Assembly (NCBI GenBank): GCA_038746605.1
Contig: JBCDKM010000001.1
Span: forward strand, 186,001 to 250,000
Direction of reading: 5' to 3'
Origin: Rubricoccus sp038746605
GTDB lineage: Bacteria > Bacteroidota > Rhodothermia > Rhodothermales > Rubricoccaceae
Length of the DNA: 64,000 nt
Shown here: one piece after another, positions 1 to 9,212 of the stretch
Position numbering within the stretch: position 1 is the first letter of the stretch
How the letters are laid out: every line of letters begins with the position of its first letter
Notes under the pieces: model-generated
What the model was told of the DNA's origin: nothing
Seen by the model: the letters and a program-made list of their open reading frames with translations, nothing else
Databases searched by the model: none
Translations under genes and position numbers: made by a program

Positions 1-68
1 CGAGGAGTGAGAAGGAGAGCGCGGAAGATGCACGCGGCGCGCGCTCGGAACCGCTTCCAGAGCGACAT
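1..68 (-). CDS. Possible N-terminus of a gene running off the left edge
   Basis: Reading leftward, an open frame starts at an ATG at 68 (another in-frame ATG lies at 98) and stays open to the window edge. It gives a basic then hydrophobic N-terminus beginning MSLWKRFRARAA. This could be the start of a membrane-associated protein, but only 22 codons are visible and no family can be named. Low confidence. Confidence 0.25.
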   Translation of the reverse strand, partial: MSLWKRFRARAACIFRALLLTP

Positions 69-194
69 GCGCGGAATCCTCAGAAAGGGGACCATGGGGT
101 GAGCCCCGGAGTCGAGACGCAGCTACGAGGACCACCTGCCACTGCGTACTCCGTACTGCGTAAGGGGTGGCATTGGCGCAGTCTCGCATTCAGC

Positions 195-250
195 TTGCGC
201 TCTTGCGCTCTTGCGCTCTTGCGCTCTTGCGCTCTTGCGCTCTTGCGCTC
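195..250. repeat. Seven perfect tandem copies of the octamer TTGCGCTC
   Basis: The octamer TTGCGCTC is repeated seven times head to tail in the non-coding gap between the left-edge gene and the end of nrnA. The unit length is not a multiple of three, and the array lies outside any gene I trust. Copy number could vary by slippage. The regulatory effect, if any, is unknown. Confidence 0.9.
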
Positions 251-290
251 CTCGCCTCTTCCTTTCCCCCTTTCTTCCATCCAACCCCCT

Positions 291-310
291 CCGCCTCGGC
301 ACCGAGGCGG
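291..310. repeat. Palindromic element, compact form (copy a)
   Basis: Perfect 9-bp arms CCGCCTCGG/CCGAGGCGG around a 2-nt centre. It lies 40 nt past the nrnA stop codon. It is the first of a dispersed family found throughout the window. Confidence 0.9.
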
Positions 311-350
311 GTATGACTGGTGGGGGGGCTTCCATATTCCGAGCCCCTAC

Positions 351-1463
351 TCAGTCCAGCTTTCCTTGGAAGGCGGCCAGTAGAGCGAGTTGCTCGTCGC
401 TGAGTTCTCCGTCCTCGTCCGCCTCGGCGACGGCCTCTGGAGGGGCCGCGACGTGCGGGGGGGCGCTGTCGATCACCTCCTTGCGGACTTGCTCCAGCGT
501 CTTGCCCCGGACGTAAGCGCCACTCGCGTTGGCATGTCCCCCGCCGCCGAATCGTCCTGCCCAGCCGTTGATGGGGCAGTCGCCCTTCGAGCGGAACGAG
601 ACCTTGATGCCGCTCAGCGTTTCCAGGAAGATGACCGCTGACACCACGCCCCCGAGCGAGAGCGCGTAGCGGATCAGGCCTTCGGTCTCTTCGAAGTCGG
701 CGCCAGAGGCCTGGAGGGTGTCCTGCGAGATCGTCATGCTCGCGAGGCGCCCGCCGTAGTGCGTGCGGATGGTCCCGAGTGCGAGACCGAGGAGCCGCAG
801 CGCCTCGCGGCTCTTGCCGTCGAAGAGGGCGACGTGGATGGGCTCGGGTTTGAACTGCCCCCGCGCGAGGAGATCGGCGATGATCTCGTGGGTGCGAGGC
901 GTCGTCGCGCCGTAACGGAAGGAGCCCGTGTCCGTCATGATCGCGACGTAGAGGGCGGTCGCGATGGGCGTGTCGATGGCGTCGGCGTCGTGCCCGGCGA
1001 TGAGGTCGTAGACGATCTCGCCCGCCGCAGCGGCGGAGGTGTCGACGTGGGCTTCCGTGAACCAGGTCTCCGGCTCCGGGTGGTGATCCAGCACGACGAC
1101 GGGCTGGCCCGCCTCGGCTGCCGCGCGGAAGGGGCTGCCGACAGACCCGAGTCGCTGCTCCGCATTCACGTCCACCACCACGCGCACATCGGCGCCGGAG
1201 ATCAACTCGGCGTGACTGAGCGCGCCCGTGTCAAATGTGCGGACGAGTTTTTTGGGCTGCTCGTCGAGGAGCCAGCGGAGCGGGCGTGGCTCGGGGTCGG
1301 CGTTGAGGCAGTAGACCCGCTTGTTCATGCCGCGAAGCCATCGCGCGAGGGCGATCTCAGACCCCAGCGCGTCTCCGTCGGGGCGGATGTGCGTCGTGAT
1401 GGTGACGCTCTTCGCGTCCAAGAGGCGCTGGCGAATGGCGGCGAGTTCGGGTGTCTCAGGCAT
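351..1463 (-). CDS. nrnA: DHH/DHHA1 phosphoesterase, NrnA-type oligoribonuclease/pAp phosphatase
   Basis: A cytoplasmic phosphoesterase expected to finish RNA turnover by degrading very short oligoribonucleotides; many relatives also convert pAp to AMP. The 370-residue product has the N-terminal metal motif HIRPDGDALGS (from residue 25), the family signature LDHHPEPETW (about 126) and the DHHA1 glycine-rich substrate motif GGGGHANASGA (about 306). Length is slightly above the usual 310-345. The ATG at 1463 directly precedes the conserved start of the domain. The next gene upstream on the same strand is ppdK, about 120 nt away, so cotranscription is possible but unproven. The NrnA call is by motif and length; other DHH phosphoesterases are less likely. 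Confidence 0.9.
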   Translation of the reverse strand: MPETPELAAIRQRLLDAKSVTITTHIRPDGDALGSEIALARWLRGMNKRVYCLNADPEPRPLRWLLDEQPKKLVRTFDTGALSHAELISGADVRVVVDVNAEQRLGSVGSPFRAAAEAGQPVVVLDHHPEPETWFTEAHVDTSAAAAGEIVYDLIAGHDADAIDTPIATALYVAIMTDTGSFRYGATTPRTHEIIADLLARGQFKPEPIHVALFDGKSREALRLLGLALGTIRTHYGGRLASMTISQDTLQASGADFEETEGLIRYALSLGGVVSAVIFLETLSGIKVSFRSKGDCPINGWAGRFGGGGHANASGAYVRGKTLEQVRKEVIDSAPPHVAAPPEAVAEADEDGELSDEQLALLAAFQGKLD

Positions 1464-1583
1464 GGCGGTCAGGGCGGGCGCGGAAGGTACGGGATGCGCT
1501 CGGTGCCGCCGTCGCGTACCCGGCGAACCCTCGCGAGTCTCGCTCCCAGGCTGCCGCCGGAGCGACGAACGACAGCCGAAGGC

Positions 1584-4298
1584 TCAGCCCAAGACGGCCT
1601 CCTCCGCCTCGGCCAGGGCAGCGTGGGCGGCTGCCAGCCTCGCGATGGGCACGCGGAACGGAGAGCAACTCACGTAGTCCAGCCCCACTTCGTGGAAGAA
1701 CGCGACCGACTGCGGATCCCCTCCGTGTTCGCCGCAGATACCGACCTTCAGATCGGCGCGCGCGGCCCGGCCGCGCTCGGTCCCGAGGCGGACGAGTTGA
1801 CCTACGCCTTCGCGGTCGAGCACCTGGAAGGGATCCTCCGGGAGGACCCCGCGCTCGACGTACGCCGAGAGGAACCGCCCGGCGTCGTCGCGGCTGAGAC
1901 CGAAGGTGGTCTGCGTCAGGTCGTTCGTGCCGAACGAGAAGAACTGGGCGTGCTCCGCGATCCGATCCGCCGTGAGCGCCGCCCGAGGCAACTCGATCAT
2001 CGTCCCGACGAGGAAGTCGACCTCGCACCCGTGCTCGCGAAAGACATCTGCAGCGACCTCGCGCACGAGTGCGCCTTGATCCGCCAGTTCATCGGCGACG
2101 GAGACGAGGGGGACCATGACCTCGGGCTGCACCTCCACGCCGTCCTCCGCACAGGCGCACGCAGCCTCGAAGAGCGCACGGGCCTGCATCCGCGTGATCT
2201 CGGGGTAGAGGAGACCGAGGCGGCAACCGCGCATTCCGAGCATGGGGTTTTGCTCGTGGAGCTTTTCGACCTGGCGGAGCAGCGCACGGGCGTCATCGGC
2301 GTCTTCGAGCAGACGGTCCATCGTCTCCAGCGTGTCCGCACGGCGCAGCGCGAGCTTGATTTCCGAGACGCGCTCGTGCAGTTCCAACAGGCTGGGGAGG
2401 AACTCGTGCAGCGGCGGGTCCAGCAGGCGGACTGTCACCGGCAGACCGTCCATCGCGCGAAACAGCGCCGCGAAGTCGTCGCGCTGGAGCGGGAGCAGGC
2501 GTCGGAGCGCGGCCTCACGCTCGCCCTCGCCCTCAGCCAGGATCATCGCGCGCATGGCGGCGAGCCGCTCGTCGCCGAAGAACATGTGCTCGGTCCGGCA
2601 CAGCCCGATGCCCTCCGCTCCGAACTCGCGTGCCGTCCGGGCGTCGTCGCCCGTGTCCGCGTTGGCGCGGACGCCGAGGCGGCGGACCTCGTCGGCCCAG
2701 CCCATGAGCGTGTGGAAGTCCTCGCCGAGGGTGGGCTCTTGCGTCGGCACCTGGCCCAGGAGGACGCGGCCCGTCGCGCCATCGACCGTGATCCAATCGC
2801 CCGCGACGAGCGAGTGACCGTTCGCACTCAGCCGACCCCCCGCCGCGTCGATCTGCAGGGTCTCCGCGCCAGCGACGCATGGCAGACCCATGCCTCGCGC
2901 TACGACGGCCGCGTGCGAGGTCATCCCGCCCCGCGCCGTCACGACGGCCTGCGATGCCACCATGCCGTGGAAATCGTCCGGCGAGGTCTCGTGGCGGACG
3001 AGCACGACTGGGCCGACCTCGGCCTCCCGCTCGGCATCCTCGGACGTGAACACGAGCCGCCCCTGTGCGGCGCCCGGACTGGCGGGAAGCCCCTCGGCGA
3101 GCAGCGTCGCCTCGGCGGAGGGATCCACCTGCGGATGGAGGAGCCCATCGAGAGCATCGGGGGAGACGCGCCGGAGCGCAGTCTGTCGGTCGATCACGCC
3201 CTCGCGTACCATCTCGACGGCGACCCGGACCGCCGCTGCTCCGCTCCGCTTGGCCGTTCGCGTTTGGAGCAGCCAGAGCGTGCCCCGCTCGATGGTGAAC
3301 TCCACGTCTTGCACGTCGCCGTAGTGAGTTTCCAGTTGGGCGGCGACCTCGCGGAACTGGTGGAACGCCTCTGGAAGCTCTGCCTCCATCTCGGCGATGG
3401 CCTTCGGCGTGCGAATGCCCGCCACGACGTCCTCGCCCTGTGCGTTGAGCAGATACTCGCCGTAGAGGGTGCGCTCTCCCGTGGACGGATCGCGGGTGAA
3501 CGCGACGCCAGTACCGGAGTCCCAGCCCATGTTGCCGAACACCATGGCTTGCACCGTTACGCCGGTCCCGATGCCGTCCGCAATGCTGTGGACGCGCCGG
3601 TAGGCGCGCGCGCGGTCGTTGTCCCATGAGTCGAAGACGGCCGCGATGGTTCTGCGGAGTTGCTCCTCGGGATTGTCGGGAAAGGCCTGGCCGTGCTGTT
3701 CACCGAAGACGAGTCGCTTGTACTGACCGACGAGGCGGCGGAGGTCGTCAGCGGTGAGGTCGGTATCGCGCCCGCCTTTGGTTCTGGACTTCGCGCGCTC
3801 CAGCACCCGCTCGAAGCGCGCCGCCTCCACGCCCATCACGATCTCGCCAAACATCGAGATGAAGCGCCGGTACGCGTCCCACGCGAACCGCTCGTCGCCG
3901 GTTTGCTGCGCGAGCGCCTCGACGGTCTGGTCATTCAGGCCGAGGTTCAGGACGGTGTCCATCATGCCCGGCATGGAGACCGACGCGCCGCTTCGGACGG
4001 AGAGCAGCAGCGGGCTCTCGGGATCCCCGAACCGCTTGCCGGTCTCGTGCTCGACGCGCGCCAGCGCCTCGCGCGTCTGCGTCCACATGCCCTCCGGGAA
4101 ATGCTGGCCGTTTCGTTGATAGGCGACGCACGCCTCCGTCGTGATGGTAAGGCCAGGCGGGACGGGCAAGCGTGCGTGGGTCATCGCAGCGAGGCCCGCG
4201 CCCTTACCGCCGAGAAGCGTCTTGTCTCCTGCGGGGGCATCCGCGAAGGGGTAGACCCAGCGGTGAGAGCGGTCAGTGGGATCGGGGCGGGAGGGCAT
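1584..4298 (-). CDS. ppdK: Pyruvate, phosphate dikinase
   Basis: Interconverts pyruvate, ATP and phosphate with PEP, AMP and pyrophosphate, in gluconeogenesis or pyrophosphate-linked glycolysis. The 904-residue product shows the full family order: N-terminal ATP-grasp domain (GGKGAGLAAMT near residue 30), the swivelling phosphohistidine domain with GGMTSHAAVVARG (phospho-His at about residue 462), and the C-terminal PEP/pyruvate TIM barrel with GTMIELPRA, FGTNDLTQ and CGEHGG (catalytic Cys about 855). The frame stays open upstream, but the ATG at 4298 places the conserved WVYPFADAPAGDKTLLGGKG segment at the usual distance from the start. No PPDK regulatory protein gene is seen nearby. Residue numbers are counted from the chosen start. 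Confidence 0.96.
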   Translation of the reverse strand: MPSRPDPTDRSHRWVYPFADAPAGDKTLLGGKGAGLAAMTHARLPVPPGLTITTEACVAYQRNGQHFPEGMWTQTREALARVEHETGKRFGDPESPLLLSVRSGASVSMPGMMDTVLNLGLNDQTVEALAQQTGDERFAWDAYRRFISMFGEIVMGVEAARFERVLERAKSRTKGGRDTDLTADDLRRLVGQYKRLVFGEQHGQAFPDNPEEQLRRTIAAVFDSWDNDRARAYRRVHSIADGIGTGVTVQAMVFGNMGWDSGTGVAFTRDPSTGERTLYGEYLLNAQGEDVVAGIRTPKAIAEMEAELPEAFHQFREVAAQLETHYGDVQDVEFTIERGTLWLLQTRTAKRSGAAAVRVAVEMVREGVIDRQTALRRVSPDALDGLLHPQVDPSAEATLLAEGLPASPGAAQGRLVFTSEDAEREAEVGPVVLVRHETSPDDFHGMVASQAVVTARGGMTSHAAVVARGMGLPCVAGAETLQIDAAGGRLSANGHSLVAGDWITVDGATGRVLLGQVPTQEPTLGEDFHTLMGWADEVRRLGVRANADTGDDARTAREFGAEGIGLCRTEHMFFGDERLAAMRAMILAEGEGEREAALRRLLPLQRDDFAALFRAMDGLPVTVRLLDPPLHEFLPSLLELHERVSEIKLALRRADTLETMDRLLEDADDARALLRQVEKLHEQNPMLGMRGCRLGLLYPEITRMQARALFEAACACAEDGVEVQPEVMVPLVSVADELADQGALVREVAADVFREHGCEVDFLVGTMIELPRAALTADRIAEHAQFFSFGTNDLTQTTFGLSRDDAGRFLSAYVERGVLPEDPFQVLDREGVGQLVRLGTERGRAARADLKVGICGEHGGDPQSVAFFHEVGLDYVSCSPFRVPIARLAAAHAALAEAEEAVLG

Positions 4299-4377
4299 GC
4301 GCGAGGGAGCGAGCGGAGGCAAGAGTCTACGCCCCGGAAGGGCTTCCGGTCGTTCGGTTGCCCTCGCCTGGTCATGC

Positions 4378-4409
4378 CCGCCTCGGTGGTCCCGCAGACG
4401 TCCCGAGGC
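4378..4409. repeat. Palindromic element, long-loop form (copy b)
   Basis: Arms CCGCCTCGG and CCGAGGC separated by a 16-nt loop. It lies 19 nt past the stop of the outer-membrane protein gene and upstream of ppdK. Confidence 0.75.
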
Positions 4410-4428
4410 AGACGAACTCGGGCTGAGG

Positions 4429-7146
4429 CTACTGCCGGAGCGTGTACGACAGGCTGAGCAGCGCGAACCGGCCGAGCGCGAGCGCCTCGCGCTCCTCGAC
4501 GAACTGGTCCGTGACCCGGCGTACGACGGTCGCGCGTCCGTCCAGCACGTCGGACACGGTGAGGCGGACCTGCGCCTCATCGTTCGCCAGGAACGTGTAG
4601 CCGATGCCGAGGTCGATCCGCCCTGCGAACGGCTCGCGAGTCCGCTGTGGATCGGCGTTGCCGATGGCTGTGGTGGTAAGGACGAGCCCGGAGCCGGGGC
4701 GCCAGTCTGCGGAGAGGCGACCGGTGTGGAGGAGTGTCCGGGGACCCACGGGCGCATCGGAAAACGCCGCCGTCAGATTGAGGCCGTACGAGGCAGAGAG
4801 GTCCAGTGTCTCGATCCCAGAGGTGGAGAGCGAGACGTTCGCGCTACTCCAGAGGCTCTGCACGGTCGTCTCGACCGCATTGAAGCGCGTCGGAGCGTGG
4901 GAGTAGCTGACGTTGACCACCAGGTTGAGGTTGCTTTTCAGCGGCGCCAGCGGCCTGGAATAGACCCCGAACCCGAAGGCCCCGAACGAGCGGCCTGCGT
5001 TGACCGGGTACGTGAACTGCGCCCCAGGCGCGAGCGTCACGCCGCGCACACGAGCCGAGTCCGCTCCGGCTGTGAACCGGGCTGGGACGATGGTGCGCTC
5101 CGAGACGGAGAGGTTGCCGTTGACGGAGAACGAGGTCCCAGCCTCGGGATTTGCCGTGCGGAACCGCCCGAACATCCGGTGCGAGCGCTCGGTCTGGAGG
5201 TCAGGGTTGCCGCTGGAGAGCCGAATCGGGTTCGAGTCGTCCACGACACTACGAAGCTGGCTGGCGCTCGGTGCGCGCGTGGTTGTGTTGTAGTTCAAGT
5301 CCACGCTGCTGCGCTCGCCGAGATCGAACTTGATCCGCGCGTACGGCGCGAAAGTGGTCTCGGCGCGGTCCACAGCGAAGGCGTTCGCCCCGCGCTGCTC
5401 GAAGGCCAGTCGCTCGTGCCGCAGTCCGAAGCCGATGGTCGCAGTGAGCGCGTCCGTCTTCCGCTGGAGCCCGACGCCACCCTCGTGTTGGACGAACTGG
5501 CGGTCCGAATCGGCGGTGACGGACGGATCGGGGATCGTGTACGCGCCGAGGTCGTCCACCCGGCGCCCGAGGCGGTCAGTAGTCTGCGTGGAAACACTCG
5601 GCTCGTAGCCGAGCATGACCTGGACCGCCTTGACGAGGGGCTCGGTGTAGACGAGGTCGCCCCTGAGGTCCCGGGATCGCCACGCATCGTCGGTGCGGCG
5701 CCCGAACTGGTCAAGCGAGTCGCGGACGCTCTCGGCCGTCAACCGGAACTCGCGTTCGATGTCTTCCAGCGTCTCACTCTCCCGGTCGCCGGTCTGCGCG
5801 CGAAGCGAGCCGGAAAGCGAGCGGCCCTCTCTCGCGAAGCCATGGCGGAGGGTGCCACGGAACGAGCCGTCGAGCCGCCAGTCGTTGGAGGAGGTGGAGG
5901 TGAGCGAGCGGCTGAGGAGAGCCCCGCCGGGCTGGTTCGTCCGGGCGGCTAGCCCAGACTCACTGTCGTTGGCGGAGAGCGTCAGGCGAGGATCGAAGCG
6001 GAGTTCAGTCCGCTCGCCGAGTTGCACCTCCGCCCTTCCGTTGACGGTGTGGCGCTCGTTGCCGCGCTCGGCATCGGAGGTCTCGGCGTAGGTCTGTCCA
6101 GCGGCGTCGGAGAGGAGGTACTCCCGGTCGAGGAATGCTTCGTTCTCACGGTCGCTGCCGTTGAAGGAGTAGGACGCGCTGACCTCGGCCCACTCGCCCC
6201 ATGAATCGTTGAGGCTGAGCCCGATGGAAGTGGATCGCGTGATGCCCGGCCGATTGATCGTGGTGGGGCCGAACGGGAAGAGGGTCTGACCGCCGCCTTC
6301 GGAAAGGGCGGAGCGGGTCTGGCTGTCCACGTTGTCGCTGCGGATGGTGAGCGTGGCCCGGCGGTCGCCGTCGAAGCGGTTCACCTTGGTCTCCGTCGCG
6401 TAGCGAGTGCCGCTTCCGCCCCCGATTCGCGCGCGCCCGAACCAGCTTTGCCGCCGTTCCGGCTTGGTAACGAGGTTGATGGTCTGTTCCGTCTCGCCAT
6501 CGTCGAAGCCAGTCAGTTCCTCCTGATCGCTGGCCTTGTCGAAGACCTGAACCTCCGCGATGGCATCGGCGGGAAGGGCGTCCAGCGCGGCCTCCTGGTC
6601 GCCTTCAAAAAACTCCTTTCCGTCCACGAGGACGCGCTGCACGACCTCGCCGCTCGCGCGGAGTGCGCCGTCGCCGTCGGTCACGCCGGGCAACTGCCGG
6701 ACGAGGTCGGCGGCGGTCGCGTCCGGGTTGACGGCGTAGGCCTCGGCGTTGTAGGCCGTCGTGTCGCCCCGGATCTCGACGCGCGTGCGGGTGGCGCGGA
6801 CCTGGGCATCGCCCAGCAGCGTCGTGTCCGCGCCGAGCGTCAGCCGCCCGAGGTCCAGCGGAGCGCCCGCGATGCGAATCTCGCGCTGGAGCGGCTGGTA
6901 GCCGACAAACGAGACGCGCAGCGTGTACTCCCCATCGGCCAGTGCGAGCCGGAACGCGCCGTCCAGGTCCGTCGCAGTCCCGAGGCGGAGGCTGTCGGCG
7001 GATCGCTCGGTCAGGACCGTCGCCCCAGGGAGCGTCTGGCCCGTCGCGCCGTCCACGATCACTCCGCTGACCGGCGACTGCGCGAGCGATGGGAGGGCGA
7101 GCGAAAGAACGAAACCAGCGAGAACGAGACGACGAGTGAGGGGCAT
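4429..7146 (-). CDS. Outer-membrane beta-barrel protein with carboxypeptidase-regulatory N-domain and TonB-type plug
   Basis: A 905-residue outer-membrane protein. A signal peptide (MPLTRRLVLAGFVLSLALPSLAQ) is followed by a CarboxypepD_reg-like beta-sandwich (about 25-105, with SGVIVDGATGQTLPGATV), a plug region (about 125-215, with RVLVDGKEFFEGD and VQVFDKASDQEELTGFDDGE) and a long C-terminal beta barrel ending in an aromatic-rich strand. It belongs to the Bacteroidota outer-membrane beta-barrel group related to TonB-dependent receptors. No clear TonB box or SusD partner is seen, so the substrate is unknown. The frame is open 61 codons further upstream, but the ATG at 7146 starts exactly at the signal peptide. 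It is divergent from the COG0523 GTPase gene. Confidence 0.88.
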   Translation of the reverse strand: MPLTRRLVLAGFVLSLALPSLAQSPVSGVIVDGATGQTLPGATVLTERSADSLRLGTATDLDGAFRLALADGEYTLRVSFVGYQPLQREIRIAGAPLDLGRLTLGADTTLLGDAQVRATRTRVEIRGDTTAYNAEAYAVNPDATAADLVRQLPGVTDGDGALRASGEVVQRVLVDGKEFFEGDQEAALDALPADAIAEVQVFDKASDQEELTGFDDGETEQTINLVTKPERRQSWFGRARIGGGSGTRYATETKVNRFDGDRRATLTIRSDNVDSQTRSALSEGGGQTLFPFGPTTINRPGITRSTSIGLSLNDSWGEWAEVSASYSFNGSDRENEAFLDREYLLSDAAGQTYAETSDAERGNERHTVNGRAEVQLGERTELRFDPRLTLSANDSESGLAARTNQPGGALLSRSLTSTSSNDWRLDGSFRGTLRHGFAREGRSLSGSLRAQTGDRESETLEDIEREFRLTAESVRDSLDQFGRRTDDAWRSRDLRGDLVYTEPLVKAVQVMLGYEPSVSTQTTDRLGRRVDDLGAYTIPDPSVTADSDRQFVQHEGGVGLQRKTDALTATIGFGLRHERLAFEQRGANAFAVDRAETTFAPYARIKFDLGERSSVDLNYNTTTRAPSASQLRSVVDDSNPIRLSSGNPDLQTERSHRMFGRFRTANPEAGTSFSVNGNLSVSERTIVPARFTAGADSARVRGVTLAPGAQFTYPVNAGRSFGAFGFGVYSRPLAPLKSNLNLVVNVSYSHAPTRFNAVETTVQSLWSSANVSLSTSGIETLDLSASYGLNLTAAFSDAPVGPRTLLHTGRLSADWRPGSGLVLTTTAIGNADPQRTREPFAGRIDLGIGYTFLANDEAQVRLTVSDVLDGRATVVRRVTDQFVEEREALALGRFALLSLSYTLRQ

Positions 7147-7346
7147 ATTCGAGCAGGAGCTGGTCCATACACGGCACGCCGCTCCCTGTGTTACGACGAG
7201 GCTGATAGGGGAGGATAGGGGACACGCCACTCCCGATGGCACCGTCGGTCTGACGGCCTCGCCCTGACTGCCTCGGTAGGTCCATCGGGCAACCGGGGCG
7301 GGGGAGGGAGGCGATCTTGGGATGCTCACCGCCCCTGTCTCATCGC

Positions 7347-8531
7347 ATGAACCGAATCCCCATCGTCGCCCTCTGCGGCTTCCTCGGCTCGGGGAAGACG
7401 ACGCTGCTCCGCCGTTGGCGACGCGAGGATTCCCTACGGGACGCGGCGCTCATCGTCCACGATCTCAGCACGTTTGGCCTCGACGTGGAGTTGCTCTCCG
7501 ACGAAGGAGGAACGCCTAGCATGGGGCGCCTCGGCGGACGCGTGGCGGCTCTCCACGGAGAGCACGCAGGCGAGCGGCTGCACGAGTCTGTGGGCGAAGC
7601 TCTGGACCAGATCGCAGCGCTCGATCCTGCCGCGCCGCTCGTTCTCTGCGAGAGCACGGGCGCCGCCCGCCCGTGGCCGCTGATCCGTGCGCTCACGCAG
7701 GACGACCGGTTTTTCCTCCGGCACGTCATCGTGACCGTGGACGCGCTCAACCTCCACCGCGACTTCGAGGATGGCCGCGTATTCGTCGGGCAGGCCCCGA
7801 TGCCGGACGATCCCGCCCTTCGACAGGCTGCCGAAGTCCTCGCGGAGCAGATCCTCTTCGCGAGCGTGATCCTCCTGACGAAGGTGGACACAGTGCCGCA
7901 GCGTGTCGTGGAGGCACAAACGCTTGTCCTCCAGACGCTTCGGCGGGATGCCGTTCACGCGCATTCTGCCCACGCTGGTCTGAGCCTGTCCCAACTCGAC
8001 ATCGCGCCTGCGCCGCCGCTCGCTGAGTTGAAGGGCAAGGCTGAGCAGTTCGGCCTCACGGAGCAGTCTGCCACCGCTGCTGGCGTGGAGTCTCGCTTCC
8101 TCCGCGATCCGCGCCCGTTTCACCCGCAGCGGCTCCACGACGTCTGCCAGCGCCACCTCAGCACCGGAGTGTACCGCACGAAAGGCTTCGTCTGGCTCGC
8201 CTCGCGCCCGGGCGACGTGCTTCTCTGGCAGCAGTCCGGCAGCCAGGTCGCGCTGGAGATCACGGGCGTCTGGCGGGCGGAGATCGCGCAGAATCCCGAG
8301 AGCCGACTGTTACCTGAAGAGGTCGAGCACTTGAGGGAGAGACTCCGCGACATGCACCCCGTCTTCGGCGACCGGCACAACGAACTGACGCTGATCGGTC
8401 TTCCGGGAGCCCTGGCCTCGTTCGCCTCCGCCCTCGAAGGCGCGCTCTGCACCGAGGCCGAGGTCGCCGCGTGGCAGAACGGTGAGACGTTCCCCGATCC
8501 GTGGCCCACGTCCGTTCGGACCATCGAGTAG
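7347..8531 (+). CDS. CobW/COG0523-family GTPase lacking the CxCC metal motif
   Basis: A G3E-family P-loop GTPase of the CobW/YjiA/ZNG1 group, typically metal chaperones for zinc or cobalt. The 394-residue product has the Walker A motif GFLGSGKTT (residues 10-18), the Walker B-like stretch LVLCESTGAARP and a C-terminal CobW_C domain (GVYRTKGFVWLASRPGD). The canonical GCxCC motif that should follow switch I is replaced by MGRLGGRVAALHG, so normal metal coordination there looks lost. The ATG at 7347 was chosen because the beta1-P-loop follows within ten residues. It points toward the cobalamin genes, which may be coincidental. Family assignment is strong; the metal is unknown. Confidence 0.85.
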   Translation: MNRIPIVALCGFLGSGKTTLLRRWRREDSLRDAALIVHDLSTFGLDVELLSDEGGTPSMGRLGGRVAALHGEHAGERLHESVGEALDQIAALDPAAPLVLCESTGAARPWPLIRALTQDDRFFLRHVIVTVDALNLHRDFEDGRVFVGQAPMPDDPALRQAAEVLAEQILFASVILLTKVDTVPQRVVEAQTLVLQTLRRDAVHAHSAHAGLSLSQLDIAPAPPLAELKGKAEQFGLTEQSATAAGVESRFLRDPRPFHPQRLHDVCQRHLSTGVYRTKGFVWLASRPGDVLLWQQSGSQVALEITGVWRAEIAQNPESRLLPEEVEHLRERLRDMHPVFGDRHNELTLIGLPGALASFASALEGALCTEAEVAAWQNGETFPDPWPTSVRTIE

Positions 8532-8563
8532 GCGCGCAACGCGGGGCATAGAGTGCGGGGGCG

Positions 8564-8629
8564 CCCGCCTCGGTGGGTGCGCGGAAGAGCTCAGGCGCGC
8601 GGTTCAGGCCGACGGTCCCCCGAGGCGGG
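8564..8629. repeat. Palindromic element, long-loop form (copy c)
   Basis: Arms CCCGCCTCGG and CCGAGGCGGG with a 46-nt loop, between the convergent stops of the COG0523 GTPase and the cobC-like gene. It could act as a bidirectional 3' hairpin. Confidence 0.7.
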
Positions 8630-8639
8630 CGGTGTGGGC

Positions 8640-9212
8640 TCAGAGCGGCACGTTGAGCGCGAGCAACTCTGGCGGATGCACCCGGACCGTCGTCCGCGCG
8701 CCGTGCACGATGGCGAGCCGGAACGCATGCTCTGCGGGGAGACCGAGGACGTGGACGAGCGCTGCCCGGATGGACCCGGCGTGCGCGACCACGACGGCCT
8801 CGGTCTCTGCGCCGAGGGAGTCGAGCCAGTCCCCGACGCGCGCTTGCACGTCGGCGAACGACTCGCCGCCGGGTGCAGCCGTTGTGGTCCACTCCGCCAT
8901 CCAGGCTGTGAGCGCGTCGCCGTCCGCCTGTTCGATCTCAGCCCACGTTCGCCCGTCCCACAGGCCGAAGTCCACTTCTGCCAACCGCGCGTCGGTTTCG
9001 ACGGGGACTCCCCAAGCCTCGCCGAGCGCGTCGGCCGTCTGCTGAGCACGGGCCAGCGGGCTCGCGAAGAGCCGACCGGGCGGTGCATGCGGCCACGCTT
9101 CAGCGAGTCTTCGCGCGCTGGCAACGTCGGCGAGTGGAAGGTCGGTGTGACCGATGGCGCGGCCCTCGGCGCCCGCAGCGGGAAGGTGGCGGATGAAATG
9201 CAGCACGCTCAT
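8640..9212 (-). CDS. cobC: Histidine phosphatase, probable alpha-ribazole phosphatase
   Basis: A 190-residue histidine-phosphatase-superfamily enzyme, expected to dephosphorylate alpha-ribazole-5'-phosphate or cobalamin-5'-phosphate at the end of nucleotide-loop assembly. Visible features are the N-terminal catalytic IRHLPAAG (RHxxA instead of the usual RHG), the second-arginine region FASPLARAQQTADALG, the acidic EVDFGLWDGRTW and the second-histidine motif VVVAHAGSIRA. The ATG overlaps the cobS stop by 4 nt (ATGA), implying translational coupling. Sequence alone does not separate it from other phosphoglycerate-mutase-like phosphatases; the specific call rests on the cobT-cobS-cobC context. 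Confidence 0.82.
   Translation of the reverse strand: MSVLHFIRHLPAAGAEGRAIGHTDLPLADVASARRLAEAWPHAPPGRLFASPLARAQQTADALGEAWGVPVETDARLAEVDFGLWDGRTWAEIEQADGDALTAWMAEWTTTAAPGGESFADVQARVGDWLDSLGAETEAVVVAHAGSIRAALVHVLGLPAEHAFRLAIVHGARTTVRVHPPELLALNVPL

Noticed and set aside
195..250. CRISPR array
   Set aside because: The repeats are contiguous 8-mers with no spacers, and no cas gene is present.
759..3629. A 956-residue open frame antisense to ppdK and nrnA
   Set aside because: It is a by-product of high GC at third codon positions. Its translation is Arg/Glu/Ala-rich without family motifs, while the opposite strand has a full PPDK with catalytic residues.
7147..7346. Cobalamin riboswitch between the outer-membrane protein gene and the COG0523 gene
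   Set aside because: No B12-box-like core is visible, and the receptor has no feature marking it as a B12 transporter.
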